From Erwinia sp. JUb26 (lineage in GTDB: Bacteria > Pseudomonadota > Gammaproteobacteria > Enterobacterales > Enterobacteriaceae): DNA of 64,000 nt. Position numbers and translations under genes: made by a program. Position 1 is the stretch's first letter; every line of letters starts with the position of its first letter. The notes beneath the pieces are model-generated. The model did no database searches, was not told the DNA's origin, and saw only the letters and a program-made list of their open reading frames with translations. Shown here in pieces: positions 1 through 12,104 of this stretch. Location: positions 184,712 to 248,711 of the forward strand of contig NZ_RJVB01000003.1 in the NCBI RefSeq assembly GCF_003751505.1. The letters are read 5' to 3'.

Positions 1-1
1 G

Positions 2-1255
2 AAAATTGATATCACCGAACCGACGGTTGAAGAGACCGTGCAGATCCTTAACGGGCTGAAGCCGAAATACGAAGCGCACCACGACGTTCGCTATACGGCC
101 AAGGCCGTGCGTGCGGCGGTGGAACTGGCGGTGAAGTACATTAACGATCGTCATCTGCCTGATAAGGCGATTGACGTGATTGATGAAGCCGGTGCGCGTG
201 CACGTTTGATGCCGGCCAGCAAACGCAAGAAAACCGTCAACGTGGCGGATATCGAAAGCGTAGTTGCCCGCATTGCGCGTATTCCTGAGAAGAGCGTTTC
301 TGCGAGCGATCGCGATTCGCTGAAAACGCTCGGCGACCGCCTGAAAATGCTGGTATTCGGCCAGGATAACGCCATCGAAGCGCTGACCGAGGCGATCAAG
401 ATGAGCCGTGCCGGTCTGGGCCAGGATCGCAAACCGGTGGGTTCATTCCTGTTTGCCGGCCCAACCGGCGTCGGTAAAACCGAGGTGACGGTACAGCTGG
501 CCCGCGCGCTGGGTATTGAACTGCTGCGCTTTGATATGTCCGAGTATATGGAACGTCACACCGTTAGTCGCCTGATCGGTGCGCCTCCGGGCTACGTGGG
601 CTTCGATCAGGGCGGCCTGCTGACCGATGCGGTGATCAAGCATCCACACGCGGTGGTGCTACTGGATGAAATCGAGAAGGCTCACCCTGACGTCTTTAAC
701 CTGCTCTTGCAGGTGATGGATAACGGTATGCTGACCGATAACAACGGCCGCAAGGCGGACTTCCGTAACGTGGTGCTGGTGATGACCACCAATGCCGGGG
801 TACGGGAAACCGAACGTAAATCGATCGGCCTGATCCAGCAGGATAACAGCACCGATGCGATGGAAGAGATCAAAAAGATCTTTACGCCGGAGTTCCGTAA
901 CCGCCTTGATAACGTTATCTGGTTTAAACACCTCGATCGCGAGGTGATCCACCAGGTCGTTGATAAGTTTATCGTTGAGCTGCAGGCCCAGCTGGATCCG
1001 AAAGGCGTATCGCTGGAAGTCAGCGATGATGCAAGGGAGTGGCTGGCGGATAAAGGCTATGACAAGGCGATGGGTGCCCGTCCAATGGCCCGCGCCGTTC
1101 AGGAGAACCTGAAGAAACCGCTGGCGAACGAGCTGCTGTTTGGCTCGCTGGTTGATGGGGGTTCCGTGTCCGTTGCGTTGGATAAAGAGAAGAATCAGCT
1201 GACCTATCACTTCCTCAGCGCCGAGAAGCGTAAAGCGGAAGGTACCGTGCACTAA
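2..1255 (+). CDS. clpA: ATP-dependent Clp protease ATP-binding subunit ClpA (3' part)
   Basis: AAA+ unfoldase that feeds substrates, including N-degron proteins delivered by ClpS, into the ClpP protease in the cytoplasm. The reading frame is open from base 2, so the gene starts before the window; about 417 C-terminal residues of a protein normally near 758 are present. Visible are the end of the first AAA+ module, the second-module Walker A GPTGVGKT (around base 460), Walker B VVLLDEIEKAH (around base 652), the substrate-loop GYVG and the sensor-2 region GARPMAR. It converges on infA and ends in a hairpin terminator. The nearby aat gene makes N-degrons, so both belong to one pathway. Identification is firm from near-identity to E. 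coli ClpA as I know it. Confidence 0.97.
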   Translation, partial: KIDITEPTVEETVQILNGLKPKYEAHHDVRYTAKAVRAAVELAVKYINDRHLPDKAIDVIDEAGARARLMPASKRKKTVNVADIESVVARIARIPEKSVSASDRDSLKTLGDRLKMLVFGQDNAIEALTEAIKMSRAGLGQDRKPVGSFLFAGPTGVGKTEVTVQLARALGIELLRFDMSEYMERHTVSRLIGAPPGYVGFDQGGLLTDAVIKHPHAVVLLDEIEKAHPDVFNLLLQVMDNGMLTDNNGRKADFRNVVLVMTTNAGVRETERKSIGLIQQDNSTDAMEEIKKIFTPEFRNRLDNVIWFKHLDREVIHQVVDKFIVELQAQLDPKGVSLEVSDDAREWLADKGYDKAMGARPMARAVQENLKKPLANELLFGSLVDGGSVSVALDKEKNQLTYHFLSAEKRKAEGTVH

Positions 1256-1280
1256 CGGTTCAGTTCAGCAGATAAAATAA

Positions 1281-1307
1281 AGGCCGGATAATTATCCGGC
1301 CTTTTTA
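1281..1307 (+). terminator. clpA intrinsic terminator
   Basis: A perfect 10-bp stem, AGGCCGGATA (1281-1290) with TATCCGGCCT (1293-1302), is followed by a T run. It lies 25 bases after the clpA stop codon and 50 bases from the convergent infA stop. Confidence 0.88.
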
Positions 1308-1356
1308 ATGGTTGCTGCCAGGCAGCATTCTGCGGGCAGAAACGGAATGGGGCTAA

Positions 1357-1921
<565 letters not shown>

Positions 1922-2626
1922 TTAACTTTGACGCGTAAAAAGCGTCTTTGGCTGCCAGCAGTCGGTTAAAAGCGGCCGCTGCGCGTAATTATCGACGTGC
2001 TGCAAATAGCTGGCGCGGGATATTTCCCGGGCTCCCAGTGAGGCAGTGTGGGGATTAAGCACCTGACAGTCAATTAATTGCCCACCCTGCTGTTGAAACC
2101 AGCGGCTGAATACCAGCAGGGCGGTTTTGGATGCATTTTCACTGCGGCTGAACATCGACTCACCGCAAAAAATCTGCCCCAGCGCCAGGCCGTACATACC
2201 GCCGACCAGCCTCTCTTCTTGCCAGACTTCAACCGAATGCGCATAGCCCTCGGAATGTAATCGTTGCCAGGCGAGTCTGACCTCCGGAGTGATCCAGGTT
2301 CCTTCGTCGCGATCGGCCGCGCAGCCTGCCACCACGTCGGAAAAACGCTGATTAAGCGTGACGGAGTAGGGGGAGGCCTGATGAAATCGCTTCATGCTGC
2401 GGCTCAGGTGGAATGCTTCCGGAGGCAGCACCGCGCGGGGATCGGGTGACCACCACAGAATCGGGTCTCCCGGCGAAAACCACGGGAAAATACCGTGGTG
2501 GTAGGCATTAAGCAGGCGGGCAGAACTGAGATCGCCCCCCATTGCCAACAGTCCGTTAGGTTCCCGCAGCGCCATATCTGGCGGCGGGAAGTTTAACGAG
2601 TCGCGCGATAGCTGGATCAGACGCAT
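1922..2626 (-). CDS. aat: Leucyl/phenylalanyl-tRNA--protein transferase
   Basis: Cytoplasmic enzyme that transfers Leu or Phe from aminoacyl-tRNA to proteins with N-terminal Lys or Arg, marking them for ClpS-ClpAP. The 234-residue product matches the family length. Family hallmarks include [14 protein letters not shown] near residue 22, [20 protein letters not shown] near residue 45, and [19 protein letters not shown] in the GNAT-like catalytic fold, with the [14 protein letters not shown] segment near the C-terminus. It is the last gene of a leftward cydD-cydC-aat group and starts 31 bases after cydC ends, so it is probably cotranscribed. Confidence 0.97.
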   Translation of the reverse strand: MRLIQLSRDSLNFPPPDMALREPNGLLAMGGDLSSARLLNAYHHGIFPWFSPGDPILWWSPDPRAVLPPEAFHLSRSMKRFHQASPYSVTLNQRFSDVVAGCAADRDEGTWITPEVRLAWQRLHSEGYAHSVEVWQEERLVGGMYGLALGQIFCGESMFSRSENASKTALLVFSRWFQQQGGQLIDCQVLNPHTASLGAREISRASYLQHVDNYAQRPLLTDCWQPKTLFTRQS

Positions 2627-2657
2627 GATGATATCCGCAGGGTTCTGGAGCTAAAGA

Positions 2658-4388
2658 CTATAGCGCAAAGCGTTGTAGAAATGTCCAGTAGCGTCCGCGA
2701 TCCGCCACTAACTGCGGGTGATCGCCCTGTTCGATGATCCTGCCGTTGTCCATTACGCAGATCCGATCAAAGTTTGCCAGGCCGCGCAGGCGATGGGTCA
2801 CCATGATCATCGTTTTGCCCTGGGCAACCTCACGCAGCAGCGCCAGTATCTGCTGCTCCGTTTCGGCATCCAGCCCCTCTGTCGGTTCATCCAGCAGCAG
2901 CAGGTCACCGTTGTGCAGCAGCGCGCGAGCCAGACCGAGGCGTCGCAGCTCACCGCCTGACAGCTGGCGGCCGCCTTCGCCCAGCCAGGCATTCAGCCCC
3001 TGCTCGTTATCCAGCAGCTTTTCCAGCCCGACCTGATGCAACGCGTTGCACAGCCGTTCGTCGCTGGAATCCGGTGCGGCAAGCAGCAGGTTATCGCGCA
3101 GCGTACTGGTAAACAGGTGAACGCGCTGCGTCACCACGCTGGTGCGGCTGCGTAAATCGGCTTCGCCCCAGGCTTTGAGCGGAACGCCATTAAGCGATAT
3201 CTCACCCTGTTGCGGGTCCCATGCGCGGGTTAACAGCTGCAGCAGCGTGGATTTGCCACAGCCGGTCCGGCCCAGCAGGGCAATATGTTCACCGGCCGCG
3301 ATGTTCAGAGTCACGTGATCCAATGCCAGCGGATCGCTGCTGGCATAGCGGAAGCTGACGTCATGCAGCGTGACTGCCGCGCCGTCAGCGCGTTGCTCAG
3401 CGTCGGCGGCAAAGGTCACCGCCGGCTGTTGGTCAATAATTTGTGTGACCCGCTGCGCCGAGGCGATAACGTGCCCCAGATGCTGGAAGGCGGTCCCCAC
3501 CGGCCCAAGTGCTTCAAAGGCGGCCAGCGTGCAGAAGACAAACAGCGCAATGTATGCGCCGGGATAAGGATCGCCGCCGATACCTGCGGCACTCAGCCAC
3601 AGCATCAGAGTGACAGCAATGCCGCCCATCAGCATCACCAGCGCCTGCGACAGCCCGGTCAGGCTGGCCTGGCGAAGCTGCACGTTAAGCCACTGCTGTT
3701 CGATGCTGTCCAGCGCACTGCGAAACTGCCCGGCCGCACCGTACAGTCTCAGTTCGGCCTGTCCCTGTAACCACCGGGTCAGACCGCTGCGATACTGCCC
3801 GCGCAAACGGGTCAGGTCTGCGCCAATCGGTAACCCGGCACGATAAAATACCGGGGGAAGCAGCAGCAGGGTTAACAGCATCAGCGCGGCGAGGGTTAGC
3901 GCAAGGCTGACATCCAGCCAGCTCAGGCCAACCGTCACAACGGCAATTACCACCAGCGCGCCCACCAATGGGGATATCACCCGCAGATAAAGGTGGTCCA
4001 GCGTATCGACATCGGCGACCAGGCGGTTAAGCAGTTCCCCCTGGCGGAAACGAGCAATACCGGCAGGGGAGAGGGGTAGCAGCTTGCTGAAGGTAAAGAC
4101 GCGCAGATGCTGCAGAACGCGGAAGGTGCCATCGTGGCTCACCAGGCGCTCGACGTAGCGCGCGACGGTGCGGCTGATCGCGGCACCGCGCACGCCGGCC
4201 GCCGGCAGCATGTAGTTAAAGCTGTAGATGCCCGCCACGCCCGCTAGTGAGGTCGCAGCAAGGAACCAGCCCGACAGCGTCAGCAAGCCGATGCTGGCCA
4301 ACAGCGTCACGGCGGCCAGCAGCATACCGAACAGCAGACGCCAGATATGGCGACGATAAAGCTTCAGAAAGGGCAGTAGCGTTTTCAT
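2658..4388 (-). CDS. cydC: Heterodimeric ABC exporter subunit CydC
   Basis: One half of the inner-membrane CydDC ABC transporter, which is needed to assemble cytochrome bd; it has been described as exporting glutathione/cysteine and, more recently, as acting on heme. The 576-residue protein has an N-terminal membrane domain of six predicted helices (about residues 15-310) and a C-terminal nucleotide-binding domain with Walker A GRTGCGKS, signature LSGGELRRLGLARA and Walker B LLLLDEPTEGLD. Its ATG overlaps the cydD stop by four bases (ATGA), which points to translational coupling. Confidence 0.97.
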   Translation of the reverse strand: MKTLLPFLKLYRRHIWRLLFGMLLAAVTLLASIGLLTLSGWFLAATSLAGVAGIYSFNYMLPAAGVRGAAISRTVARYVERLVSHDGTFRVLQHLRVFTFSKLLPLSPAGIARFRQGELLNRLVADVDTLDHLYLRVISPLVGALVVIAVVTVGLSWLDVSLALTLAALMLLTLLLLPPVFYRAGLPIGADLTRLRGQYRSGLTRWLQGQAELRLYGAAGQFRSALDSIEQQWLNVQLRQASLTGLSQALVMLMGGIAVTLMLWLSAAGIGGDPYPGAYIALFVFCTLAAFEALGPVGTAFQHLGHVIASAQRVTQIIDQQPAVTFAADAEQRADGAAVTLHDVSFRYASSDPLALDHVTLNIAAGEHIALLGRTGCGKSTLLQLLTRAWDPQQGEISLNGVPLKAWGEADLRSRTSVVTQRVHLFTSTLRDNLLLAAPDSSDERLCNALHQVGLEKLLDNEQGLNAWLGEGGRQLSGGELRRLGLARALLHNGDLLLLDEPTEGLDAETEQQILALLREVAQGKTMIMVTHRLRGLANFDRICVMDNGRIIEQGDHPQLVADRGRYWTFLQRFAL

Positions 4389-6154
4389 TCTAACGATCCT
4401 CCTCGCTGTGCCAGCAGTTCAGCAAACGGTCCGGGAGTTACGGCCAGCGTTGCCCAATCTCCCTGCTGCACGATAGTGCCGTTACGCATCAGCCAGATTT
4501 CGTCCCACTGCGCCAGCCGATCGAGCTGGTGAGTAATCAGCAGGGTGCTCTGGTCATGGGAAGCCTGCAGCAGCGCATGATTCACGTGCTGCTCGCTTTG
4601 TGCGTCAAGGCTGGCATCGGGTTCATCCAGCAGCATAAGCTGGCAGGGTTTCATCAGTGCGCGCGCAACGGCAACGCGCTGTGCCTGCCCCACGGAGAGC
4701 CGTGCGGCCTGATCGCCGGTTTCACTGTCCAGACCGTATGGCAGGCGGGGGAGAAATTCATTCACGCCGGCCAGTTCAAGAACCTGCTTCAGACGCGTTT
4801 CATCCTGATGACCGTTGAGAAGAATATTTTCGCGCAGCGTGTTCGCCGGAAGATGGGGGTTTTGCCCAACCCAGGCCAACTGCGCCTGCCAGTAATCGGG
4901 ATCGATATCGCGCAGCTCCATACCGTTCACCAACAGTGAACCCGTATACGGCAGGTAGCCGAGCAGGGCATTCATCAGCGAGGTTTTACCGGCACCGCTT
5001 TGGCCGACGACCGCAATCCGCTGTCCCGAGCGCAGCTCGAAGCTCAGCGGACCCGCCAGCACGGTGCCGTCGGTGGTGGTCACTGACATATTGCTTGCGA
5101 TCAGGCTGAATCCGGCGCTCAGGTCCGGTTTCAGTTCGCCGCGTTTAATCGCCGCATCTTCACTCTCTTCCAGGAAGGTTTGCAGGGCGTCAGCGCCACC
5201 GACAGCCTGCGCTTTGGCATGATAGAACGCGCCCAAATCGCGCAGCGGCTGATAAAACTCCGGGGCCAGAATCAGCACCAGGAATCCGGCAAACAGCGTC
5301 ACCGGGCCGCTGTAGTGGCCGAAATCGAACACGCCAAGATAGGAGAAGCCGAAATAGACGGCGATCAGCGCGATGGAGATAGACGCAAAGAATTCCAGTA
5401 CCGCCGAAGAGAGGAAGGCCATGCGTAGCACTTCCATCGTGCGCTGACGGAACTGTTCGGACGCATCGCGAATCGTTTCGGTTTCGGCTGCGGCGCGGTT
5501 AAACAGGCGCAGCGTTTCCAGCCCGCGCAGACGATCGAGGAACTGGCCGCTCAGGCGACCCAGCGCGAGGAAGTTACGTCGGTTCGCATCCGCTGCGCCC
5601 ATGCCGACCATCGCCATAAACAGCGGGATGAGCGGCGCCGTGGCCAGCAGGATAAGCGATGCCGCCCAGTTGACCGGGAACAGCAGGATCAGCACCATGC
5701 AGGGGATCACGCCCGCCAGCATCATCTGTGGCAGATAGCGCGCGTAGTAATCCTGCATCTCTTCAATCTGTTCCAGCAGCAGCGTAGCCCAGCTTCCGGC
5801 GGGTTTACCCTGAATCCACGCCGGTCCAAGCTCGGTCAGACGATTCAGCACGCTCTGGCGCAGGGCCAGACGGATCGCCTGCCCGGCTTTAAAGCCCGCC
5901 TTTTCCCGCAGCCATGCCAGCAGGGCACGTGCGGCGAAACAGGCCAGCAATAAGATAAAATCAATCCGCTGCGTATCGCGAGGCAGGTGATCGACGATCA
6001 GCGCCTGCAGCAGCGAGGCCAGGAACCAGGCCTGAGCCAGAATCAGCAGCGCGCTCAGCGTGCCGAGCAGGGATGAGAGCCGCAGCCAGCGATGGCCGTG
6101 GGCGCTTTGACTTTTCAGCCAGCGGGTAAGTTGTTGTTGTCGAGTTTTATTCAT
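4385..6154 (-). CDS. cydD: Heterodimeric ABC exporter subunit CydD
   Basis: Partner of CydC. I chose the ATG at 6154 (MNKTRQQQLTRW), giving 589 residues, because it matches the E. coli start (588 residues). The open frame continues 35 codons upstream to 6259, but that extension has no family counterpart. Six membrane helices are followed by a nucleotide-binding domain with Walker A GQSGAGKT, a degenerate signature LSVGQAQRVAVARAL (S-V-G-Q in place of S-G-G-Q) and Walker B LMLLDEPDASLD. The degenerate signature fits the asymmetric ATP sites typical of heterodimeric exporters. It lies 148 bases after trxB, as in E. coli. Confidence 0.95.
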   Translation of the reverse strand: MNKTRQQQLTRWLKSQSAHGHRWLRLSSLLGTLSALLILAQAWFLASLLQALIVDHLPRDTQRIDFILLLACFAARALLAWLREKAGFKAGQAIRLALRQSVLNRLTELGPAWIQGKPAGSWATLLLEQIEEMQDYYARYLPQMMLAGVIPCMVLILLFPVNWAASLILLATAPLIPLFMAMVGMGAADANRRNFLALGRLSGQFLDRLRGLETLRLFNRAAAETETIRDASEQFRQRTMEVLRMAFLSSAVLEFFASISIALIAVYFGFSYLGVFDFGHYSGPVTLFAGFLVLILAPEFYQPLRDLGAFYHAKAQAVGGADALQTFLEESEDAAIKRGELKPDLSAGFSLIASNMSVTTTDGTVLAGPLSFELRSGQRIAVVGQSGAGKTSLMNALLGYLPYTGSLLVNGMELRDIDPDYWQAQLAWVGQNPHLPANTLRENILLNGHQDETRLKQVLELAGVNEFLPRLPYGLDSETGDQAARLSVGQAQRVAVARALMKPCQLMLLDEPDASLDAQSEQHVNHALLQASHDQSTLLITHQLDRLAQWDEIWLMRNGTIVQQGDWATLAVTPGPFAELLAQRGGSLE

Positions 6155-6302
6155 GTGTTGCCGAGTTGCCCTGACGTAAACGGTAGTGAGGCATAAGCCC
6201 CCAGGAAGATCGGTGTCAAGCGCGGCAATGTTACAATGCGGAGGGTAAAAAGGCGACAATTGCTCGTCGCCTCAGGCAAGATAAGCTCAGAGTTTTAACA
6301 AC

Positions 6303-7796
<1,494 letters not shown>

Positions 7797-8291
7797 ATGG
7801 TAGACAATAAAAAACGACCGGGTAAAGACCTTGACAGAATCGACCGCAACATCCTGAATGAATTACAGAAGGATGGGCGTATTTCTAACGTTGAATTATC
7901 CAAACGCGTAGGATTATCTCCGACGCCGTGTCTGGAGCGCGTTCGCCGTCTGGAACGCCAGGGCTTCATTCTGGGCTACACCGCGCAGCTGAATCCGCAC
8001 TATCTTGACGCCTCTCTGCTGGTTTTCGTTGAGATTACTCTGAATCGTGGTGCGCCGGATGTGTTTGAACAATTTAACGCCGCCGTGCAAAAACTTGAGG
8101 AAACTCAAGAGTGTCACCTCGTTTCCGGTGATTTCGACTATCTGTTGAAAACGCGTGTGCCGGACATGTCCGCCTACCGTAAATTACTCGGCGAAACGCT
8201 GCTGCGCCTGCCGGGAGTGAACGATACGCGTACCTATGTGGTCATGGAAGAAGTAAAACAAAGTAACCGCTTAGTGATTAAGACCCGGTAA
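7797..8291 (+). CDS. lrp: Leucine-responsive regulatory protein
   Basis: Global transcription regulator of amino-acid metabolism, nitrogen assimilation and fimbriae that wraps DNA as octamers and hexadecamers. I chose the ATG at 7797 (MVDNKKRPGKDLDRID), giving 164 residues as in E. coli; the frame extends 40 codons upstream without family similarity. The helix-turn-helix covers about residues 31-52 (NVELSKRVGLSPTPCLERVRR region), followed by the RAM/AsnC ligand domain (about residues 65-155). Lrp is normally autoregulated. It has a long leader with alternative hairpins. Confidence 0.98.
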   Translation: MVDNKKRPGKDLDRIDRNILNELQKDGRISNVELSKRVGLSPTPCLERVRRLERQGFILGYTAQLNPHYLDASLLVFVEITLNRGAPDVFEQFNAAVQKLEETQECHLVSGDFDYLLKTRVPDMSAYRKLLGETLLRLPGVNDTRTYVVMEEVKQSNRLVIKTR

Positions 8292-8330
8292 CACAGGAAC
8301 AGGTGCAAAACCTGGTAGGTTTCGATACAC

Positions 8331-8350
8331 TCCTGTGAATTCATACAGGT
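8331..8350 (+). promoter_or_regulatory. LexA (SOS) box upstream of ftsK
   Basis: The core CTGT (8333-8336), eight bases, then ACAG (8345-8348) matches the LexA operator pattern CTGT-N8-ACAG. A -10-like TACACT (8326-8331) touches its left edge, so bound LexA would block RNA polymerase. It lies 63 bases upstream of the ftsK start. E. coli ftsK (dinH) is known to have a LexA-controlled promoter, which supports the call. Confidence 0.75.
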
Positions 8351-8351
8351 T

Positions 8352-8376
8352 CAGCGTCGGGTTAACCCCGACGCTG
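8352..8376 (+). terminator. Strong hairpin between lrp and ftsK
   Basis: CAGCGTCGGG (8352-8361) pairs perfectly with CCCGACGCTG (8367-8376) around a five-base loop. No real T run follows, so it may act as an mRNA-stabilising 3' structure for lrp or an attenuator before ftsK rather than a full terminator. It begins two bases after the LexA box. Confidence 0.55.
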
Positions 8377-8412
8377 TTGCCTTCATAGTTTACAGGCACC
8401 TGGAGAGTACTC

Positions 8413-11400
8413 TTGAGCCAGGAATATACAGAAGATAAAGAAGTTTCGTTACAACCGCTGAGCAGCGGACGTCGTCTGCTGGAAGCGTTACTGATCATTG
8501 TTGCTCTTTTCGCCATCTATCTGATGGTCGCACTGGTAAGCTTCAATGCCTCCGATCCAAGCTGGTCACAAACCGCCTGGCACGAGCCTATCCACAACCT
8601 CGGTGGTGGCGTGGGTGCGTGGCTTGCCGATACGCTGTTTTTCATTTTCGGCGTGATGGCCTATGCAATCCCCCCTGTTATTTTGGGTCTGTGCTGGATC
8701 ACCTTCCGTCAGCGTCACTCCCAGGAATATATTGACTACTTTGCCGTTGCTTTACGGCTTATCGGCGTGCTTGCGCTGGTGGTCACCTCCTGCGGGCTTG
8801 CTGCGCTTAATGCCGATGATATCGGTTACTTCGCCTCCGGCGGTGTGATTGGCAGCCTGTTAAGCAATGCCATGGCTCCATGGGTTAACGGTCCGGCCGG
8901 TACACTCATTTTACTGTGCGTCTGGGCGGCAGGGCTGACGCTGTATACCGGCTGGTCCTGGCTGACCATCGCCGAGAAAATTGGTGCCGTGGTGATGGGC
9001 GTGCTGACGTTCGCCAGCAATCGCTCTCGTGCTGATGAAAAGTGGCACGAAGAGGATGACTATGAGGAAGAGGAAGACGATGCCCCGGTTATCTCTTCTC
9101 GTGCCGCGCGCAAGGATGAGGGTGATGACGTTCTGCTGGCAAAACCCGCTTTGCCGGATGACGCCGACGATGAACACGATCCCCTAATGGCTAAGCCGCT
9201 CAAGCCTGCGTCAGGCGAATCTGCAACAGCTGCGGATTCTGCTGCGGGCGCTGCATTAGCGGGTCAGGCTGCTGCGGCCAGCGCCGTAGCAGCGACGAAC
9301 GCCTTTGCTGCGGAAGCGACGAGGCCCCTTGCTGCACCGGGCAACGAAGCTCTGCAACCAACCCCTTCGATAAACCAGCAACCTGTTGCCGCGCAGCCGC
9401 AGGCATCTGCGCTGTCGCAGCCCACTACGTCGTCTGCACAGCCGGTTACGCAGCAGCCCGTTACGCAACAGGCCGCTCCGCCGCCGGTTTATCGCTTCGA
9501 AATTCCACAGGAAGTGCAGACTCCGCCGCCGGTTATCCCTGCTTATCAGGATGAGGATGACGGCCCGCAGATGGGGAACTGGCGTGAAGCTTCTTCTTCA
9601 CCGTTTGAATTCTCACCGCAGTCGGCATCGCATGCCGCGACGACGATAGCGACAGCAGCCGGTGCTGCGGCCGCCGTTGCGCAGGCCTCTGATAGCGCGA
9701 TGCCGTTTATGCCTGGCTTCAGCGCGACCAGCGATGACGACGATAATCCGCAGGTGAAGCAGGGAATTGGTCCTGAACTGCCAAGGCCGAAGCCGGTTAA
9801 GCTCCCGACGCGTCGCGAGCTGGCTTCCTATGGCATTAAGCTGCCTTCACAGCGGATGGCGGAAGAAAAAGCCCGAGAAGAAGAACTGCGCCAGCAGCAG
9901 CAACAGGAACAGCAGCCTGCAAGCCATTATGCTGCACCGGATCTCAGCGATGAGCAGGATAATGAAGCCGAGGAGGCAAGCCTGCGCGCGGCGTTCCTGG
10001 CTCAACAGCAGCAGCGCTATGGTGAAGATCTTTCCCCTGAGGATGAAGAGCTTGTGCAGCAGGCGGCGCTGGCCAGTCAGTTTGCAGCGCAGCAGCAGCA
10101 GCGTTACGCGGCTGAGAGCAAACCGACTGCACCCGCGCTGTCGGCTACAGGGTCTTCTTCAGCACCAACGTTCATGCTGGATACCTCTTCCGCGTTCGAT
10201 TTCTCGCCGATGGATGATTTAGTGGATGACGGCCCGATCGAACCGCTGTTTACGCCTTCAGCGGTAGCAGAGCCGGAAGCCGCTGTGCCGCAGTGGCAAC
10301 AGCCTCCCCAGCATCAAGAGCCTGCATCCCAGTGGCAGGAAGCCGAACCTGAAGCGCAGTGGCAGCCTCGGGCCGAAACTGTGCCGTCACAGCAGGCTGA
10401 AGTGCCTGCGCCAGCTTCAGCCTGGCGACCGGTGCCAGCCGCTCAGGCCGTGCAGCCGCCGGTGACCGTTGAACCTGCCGCAGCCGAACCGGATATGGAC
10501 AGCCTGATCCATCCATTTCTGGTGCGTCACGAGCAGCCGACGTATAAGCCAACGACGCCGCTGCCAAGCCTCGATCTGCTGACGTCTCCGCCAACGGAAA
10601 CCGAGCCGGTCGATCACTTTGCCCTTGAACAGACTTCACGTCTGATTGAGGCGAGGCTGGCCGATTATCGCGTTAAAGCCGAAGTGGTCGGGCATTCTCC
10701 GGGACCGGTAATCACCCGTTTTGAGCTGGATCTGGCGCCTGGCGTGAAAGCGGCGCGAATCTCTAACCTTTCCCGCGATCTGGCGCGTTCGCTCTCTGCC
10801 GTCGCCGTGCGCGTGGTGGAAGTGATCCCGGGGCGCCCTTACGTTGGCCTCGAACTGCCTAACCAAAAACGCCAGACGGTTTATCTGCGTGAGGTGCTGA
10901 ACTGCCCGGCGTTCCTGGATAACCCGTCGCCGCTGTCCATTGTTCTCGGTAAGGATATTTCCGGTGAACCGGTGGTGGCAGATCTCGGAAAAATGCCTCA
11001 CCTGCTGGTTGCCGGTACCACTGGTTCCGGTAAGTCGGTGGGTGTTAACGCCATGATCCTCAGCATCCTGTATAAGGCGACGCCGAAAGAAGTGCGCTTT
11101 ATCATGATCGACCCGAAAATGCTTGAGCTGTCGGTCTACGAAGGGATCCCGCATCTATTAACCGACGTGGTTACGGATATGAAAGATGCGGCCAATGCGC
11201 TGCGCTGGTGTGTGGTCGAGATGGAACGCCGCTACAAGCTGATGTCAGCGCTGGGCGTACGTAACATTGCCGGCTATAACGAAAAAGTGGATCTGGCTGA
11301 AGAAATGGGGCGTCCGATCCCCGATCCGTTCTGGAAGCCAACCGACAGCATGGATATGACGCCACCGGTGCTGGAGAAAGAGCCTTACATCGTGGTCATG

Positions 11401-12039
11401 GTCGATGAGTTTGCCGATCTGATTATGACCGTGGGCAAAAAGGTGGAAGAGCTGATTGCACGCCTGGCGCAGAAAGCCCGTGCCGCCGGTATTCACCTGG
11501 TGCTTGCGACTCAGCGCCCATCGGTGGATGTGATCACCGGCCTGATTAAGGCAAATATTCCGACCCGTATCGCCTTTACAGTATCCAGTAAAATTGACTC
11601 GCGTACCATTCTCGATCAGGGCGGCGCGGAATCACTGCTCGGCATGGGTGATATGCTGTATCTGGCACCGAACTCGTCGATCCCCGTGCGAGTGCACGGT
11701 GCCTTTGTCCGCGATCAGGAAGTCCACGCGGTGGTGAAGGATTGGAAAGCGCGCGAGCGGCCTAAATATAAAGAAGGTATTCTCAGCGGCGGCGATGATG
11801 GCGAATCGGCGGGCGGCGGTATGGAAGGGGATGAAGAACTCGACCAGCTGTTCGACCAGGCGGTTGCCTTCGTGGTGGATAAGCGCCGAGCCTCTATTTC
11901 CGGGGTTCAGCGTCAGTTCCGCATCGGCTATAACCGCGCGGCGCGCATCATCGAACAGATGGAGGCGCAGGGCATTGTGTCATCGCCAGGCCACAACGGG
12001 AACCGCGAAGTACTGGCTCCGCCACCGCATGAAATGTGA
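8413..12039 (+). CDS. ftsK: DNA translocase FtsK
   Basis: Septum-located motor that pumps chromosome ends toward the dif site and activates XerCD during division. I kept the TTG start at 8413 ([10 protein letters not shown]), with GGAG upstream, because it matches the E. coli N-terminus. The 1208 residues comprise four membrane helices (about 20-190), a long low-complexity linker rich in Ala, Gln, Pro and Glu (about 200-690), the RecA-like motor with Walker A GTTGSGKS (868-875) and Walker [13 protein letters not shown], and the winged-helix gamma domain (about 1140-1200) that reads KOPS sequences. E. coli FtsK has 1329 residues; the difference lies mainly in the linker. An SOS box lies upstream. 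Confidence 0.97.
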   Translation: MSQEYTEDKEVSLQPLSSGRRLLEALLIIVALFAIYLMVALVSFNASDPSWSQTAWHEPIHNLGGGVGAWLADTLFFIFGVMAYAIPPVILGLCWITFRQRHSQEYIDYFAVALRLIGVLALVVTSCGLAALNADDIGYFASGGVIGSLLSNAMAPWVNGPAGTLILLCVWAAGLTLYTGWSWLTIAEKIGAVVMGVLTFASNRSRADEKWHEEDDYEEEEDDAPVISSRAARKDEGDDVLLAKPALPDDADDEHDPLMAKPLKPASGESATAADSAAGAALAGQAAAASAVAATNAFAAEATRPLAAPGNEALQPTPSINQQPVAAQPQASALSQPTTSSAQPVTQQPVTQQAAPPPVYRFEIPQEVQTPPPVIPAYQDEDDGPQMGNWREASSSPFEFSPQSASHAATTIATAAGAAAAVAQASDSAMPFMPGFSATSDDDDNPQVKQGIGPELPRPKPVKLPTRRELASYGIKLPSQRMAEEKAREEELRQQQQQEQQPASHYAAPDLSDEQDNEAEEASLRAAFLAQQQQRYGEDLSPEDEELVQQAALASQFAAQQQQRYAAESKPTAPALSATGSSSAPTFMLDTSSAFDFSPMDDLVDDGPIEPLFTPSAVAEPEAAVPQWQQPPQHQEPASQWQEAEPEAQWQPRAETVPSQQAEVPAPASAWRPVPAAQAVQPPVTVEPAAAEPDMDSLIHPFLVRHEQPTYKPTTPLPSLDLLTSPPTETEPVDHFALEQTSRLIEARLADYRVKAEVVGHSPGPVITRFELDLAPGVKAARISNLSRDLARSLSAVAVRVVEVIPGRPYVGLELPNQKRQTVYLREVLNCPAFLDNPSPLSIVLGKDISGEPVVADLGKMPHLLVAGTTGSGKSVGVNAMILSILYKATPKEVRFIMIDPKMLELSVYEGIPHLLTDVVTDMKDAANALRWCVVEMERRYKLMSALGVRNIAGYNEKVDLAEEMGRPIPDPFWKPTDSMDMTPPVLEKEPYIVVMVDEFADLIMTVGKKVEELIARLAQKARAAGIHLVLATQRPSVDVITGLIKANIPTRIAFTVSSKIDSRTILDQGGAESLLGMGDMLYLAPNSSIPVRVHGAFVRDQEVHAVVKDWKARERPKYKEGILSGGDDGESAGGGMEGDEELDQLFDQAVAFVVDKRRASISGVQRQFRIGYNRAARIIEQMEAQGIVSSPGHNGNREVLAPPPHEM

Positions 12040-12104
12040 TGGTAGTTTATTTAAGCAATGCTTTATTTTAAGCCTGATATCAAAGCGTTATTAAGGATGC
12101 CGTA

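Noticed and set aside
9200-10640. Long open frames on other strands and frames within the FtsK linker
   Set aside because: They result from the GC-rich, repetitive Gln/Ala/Pro coding of ftsK; products are low-complexity and have no start signals.
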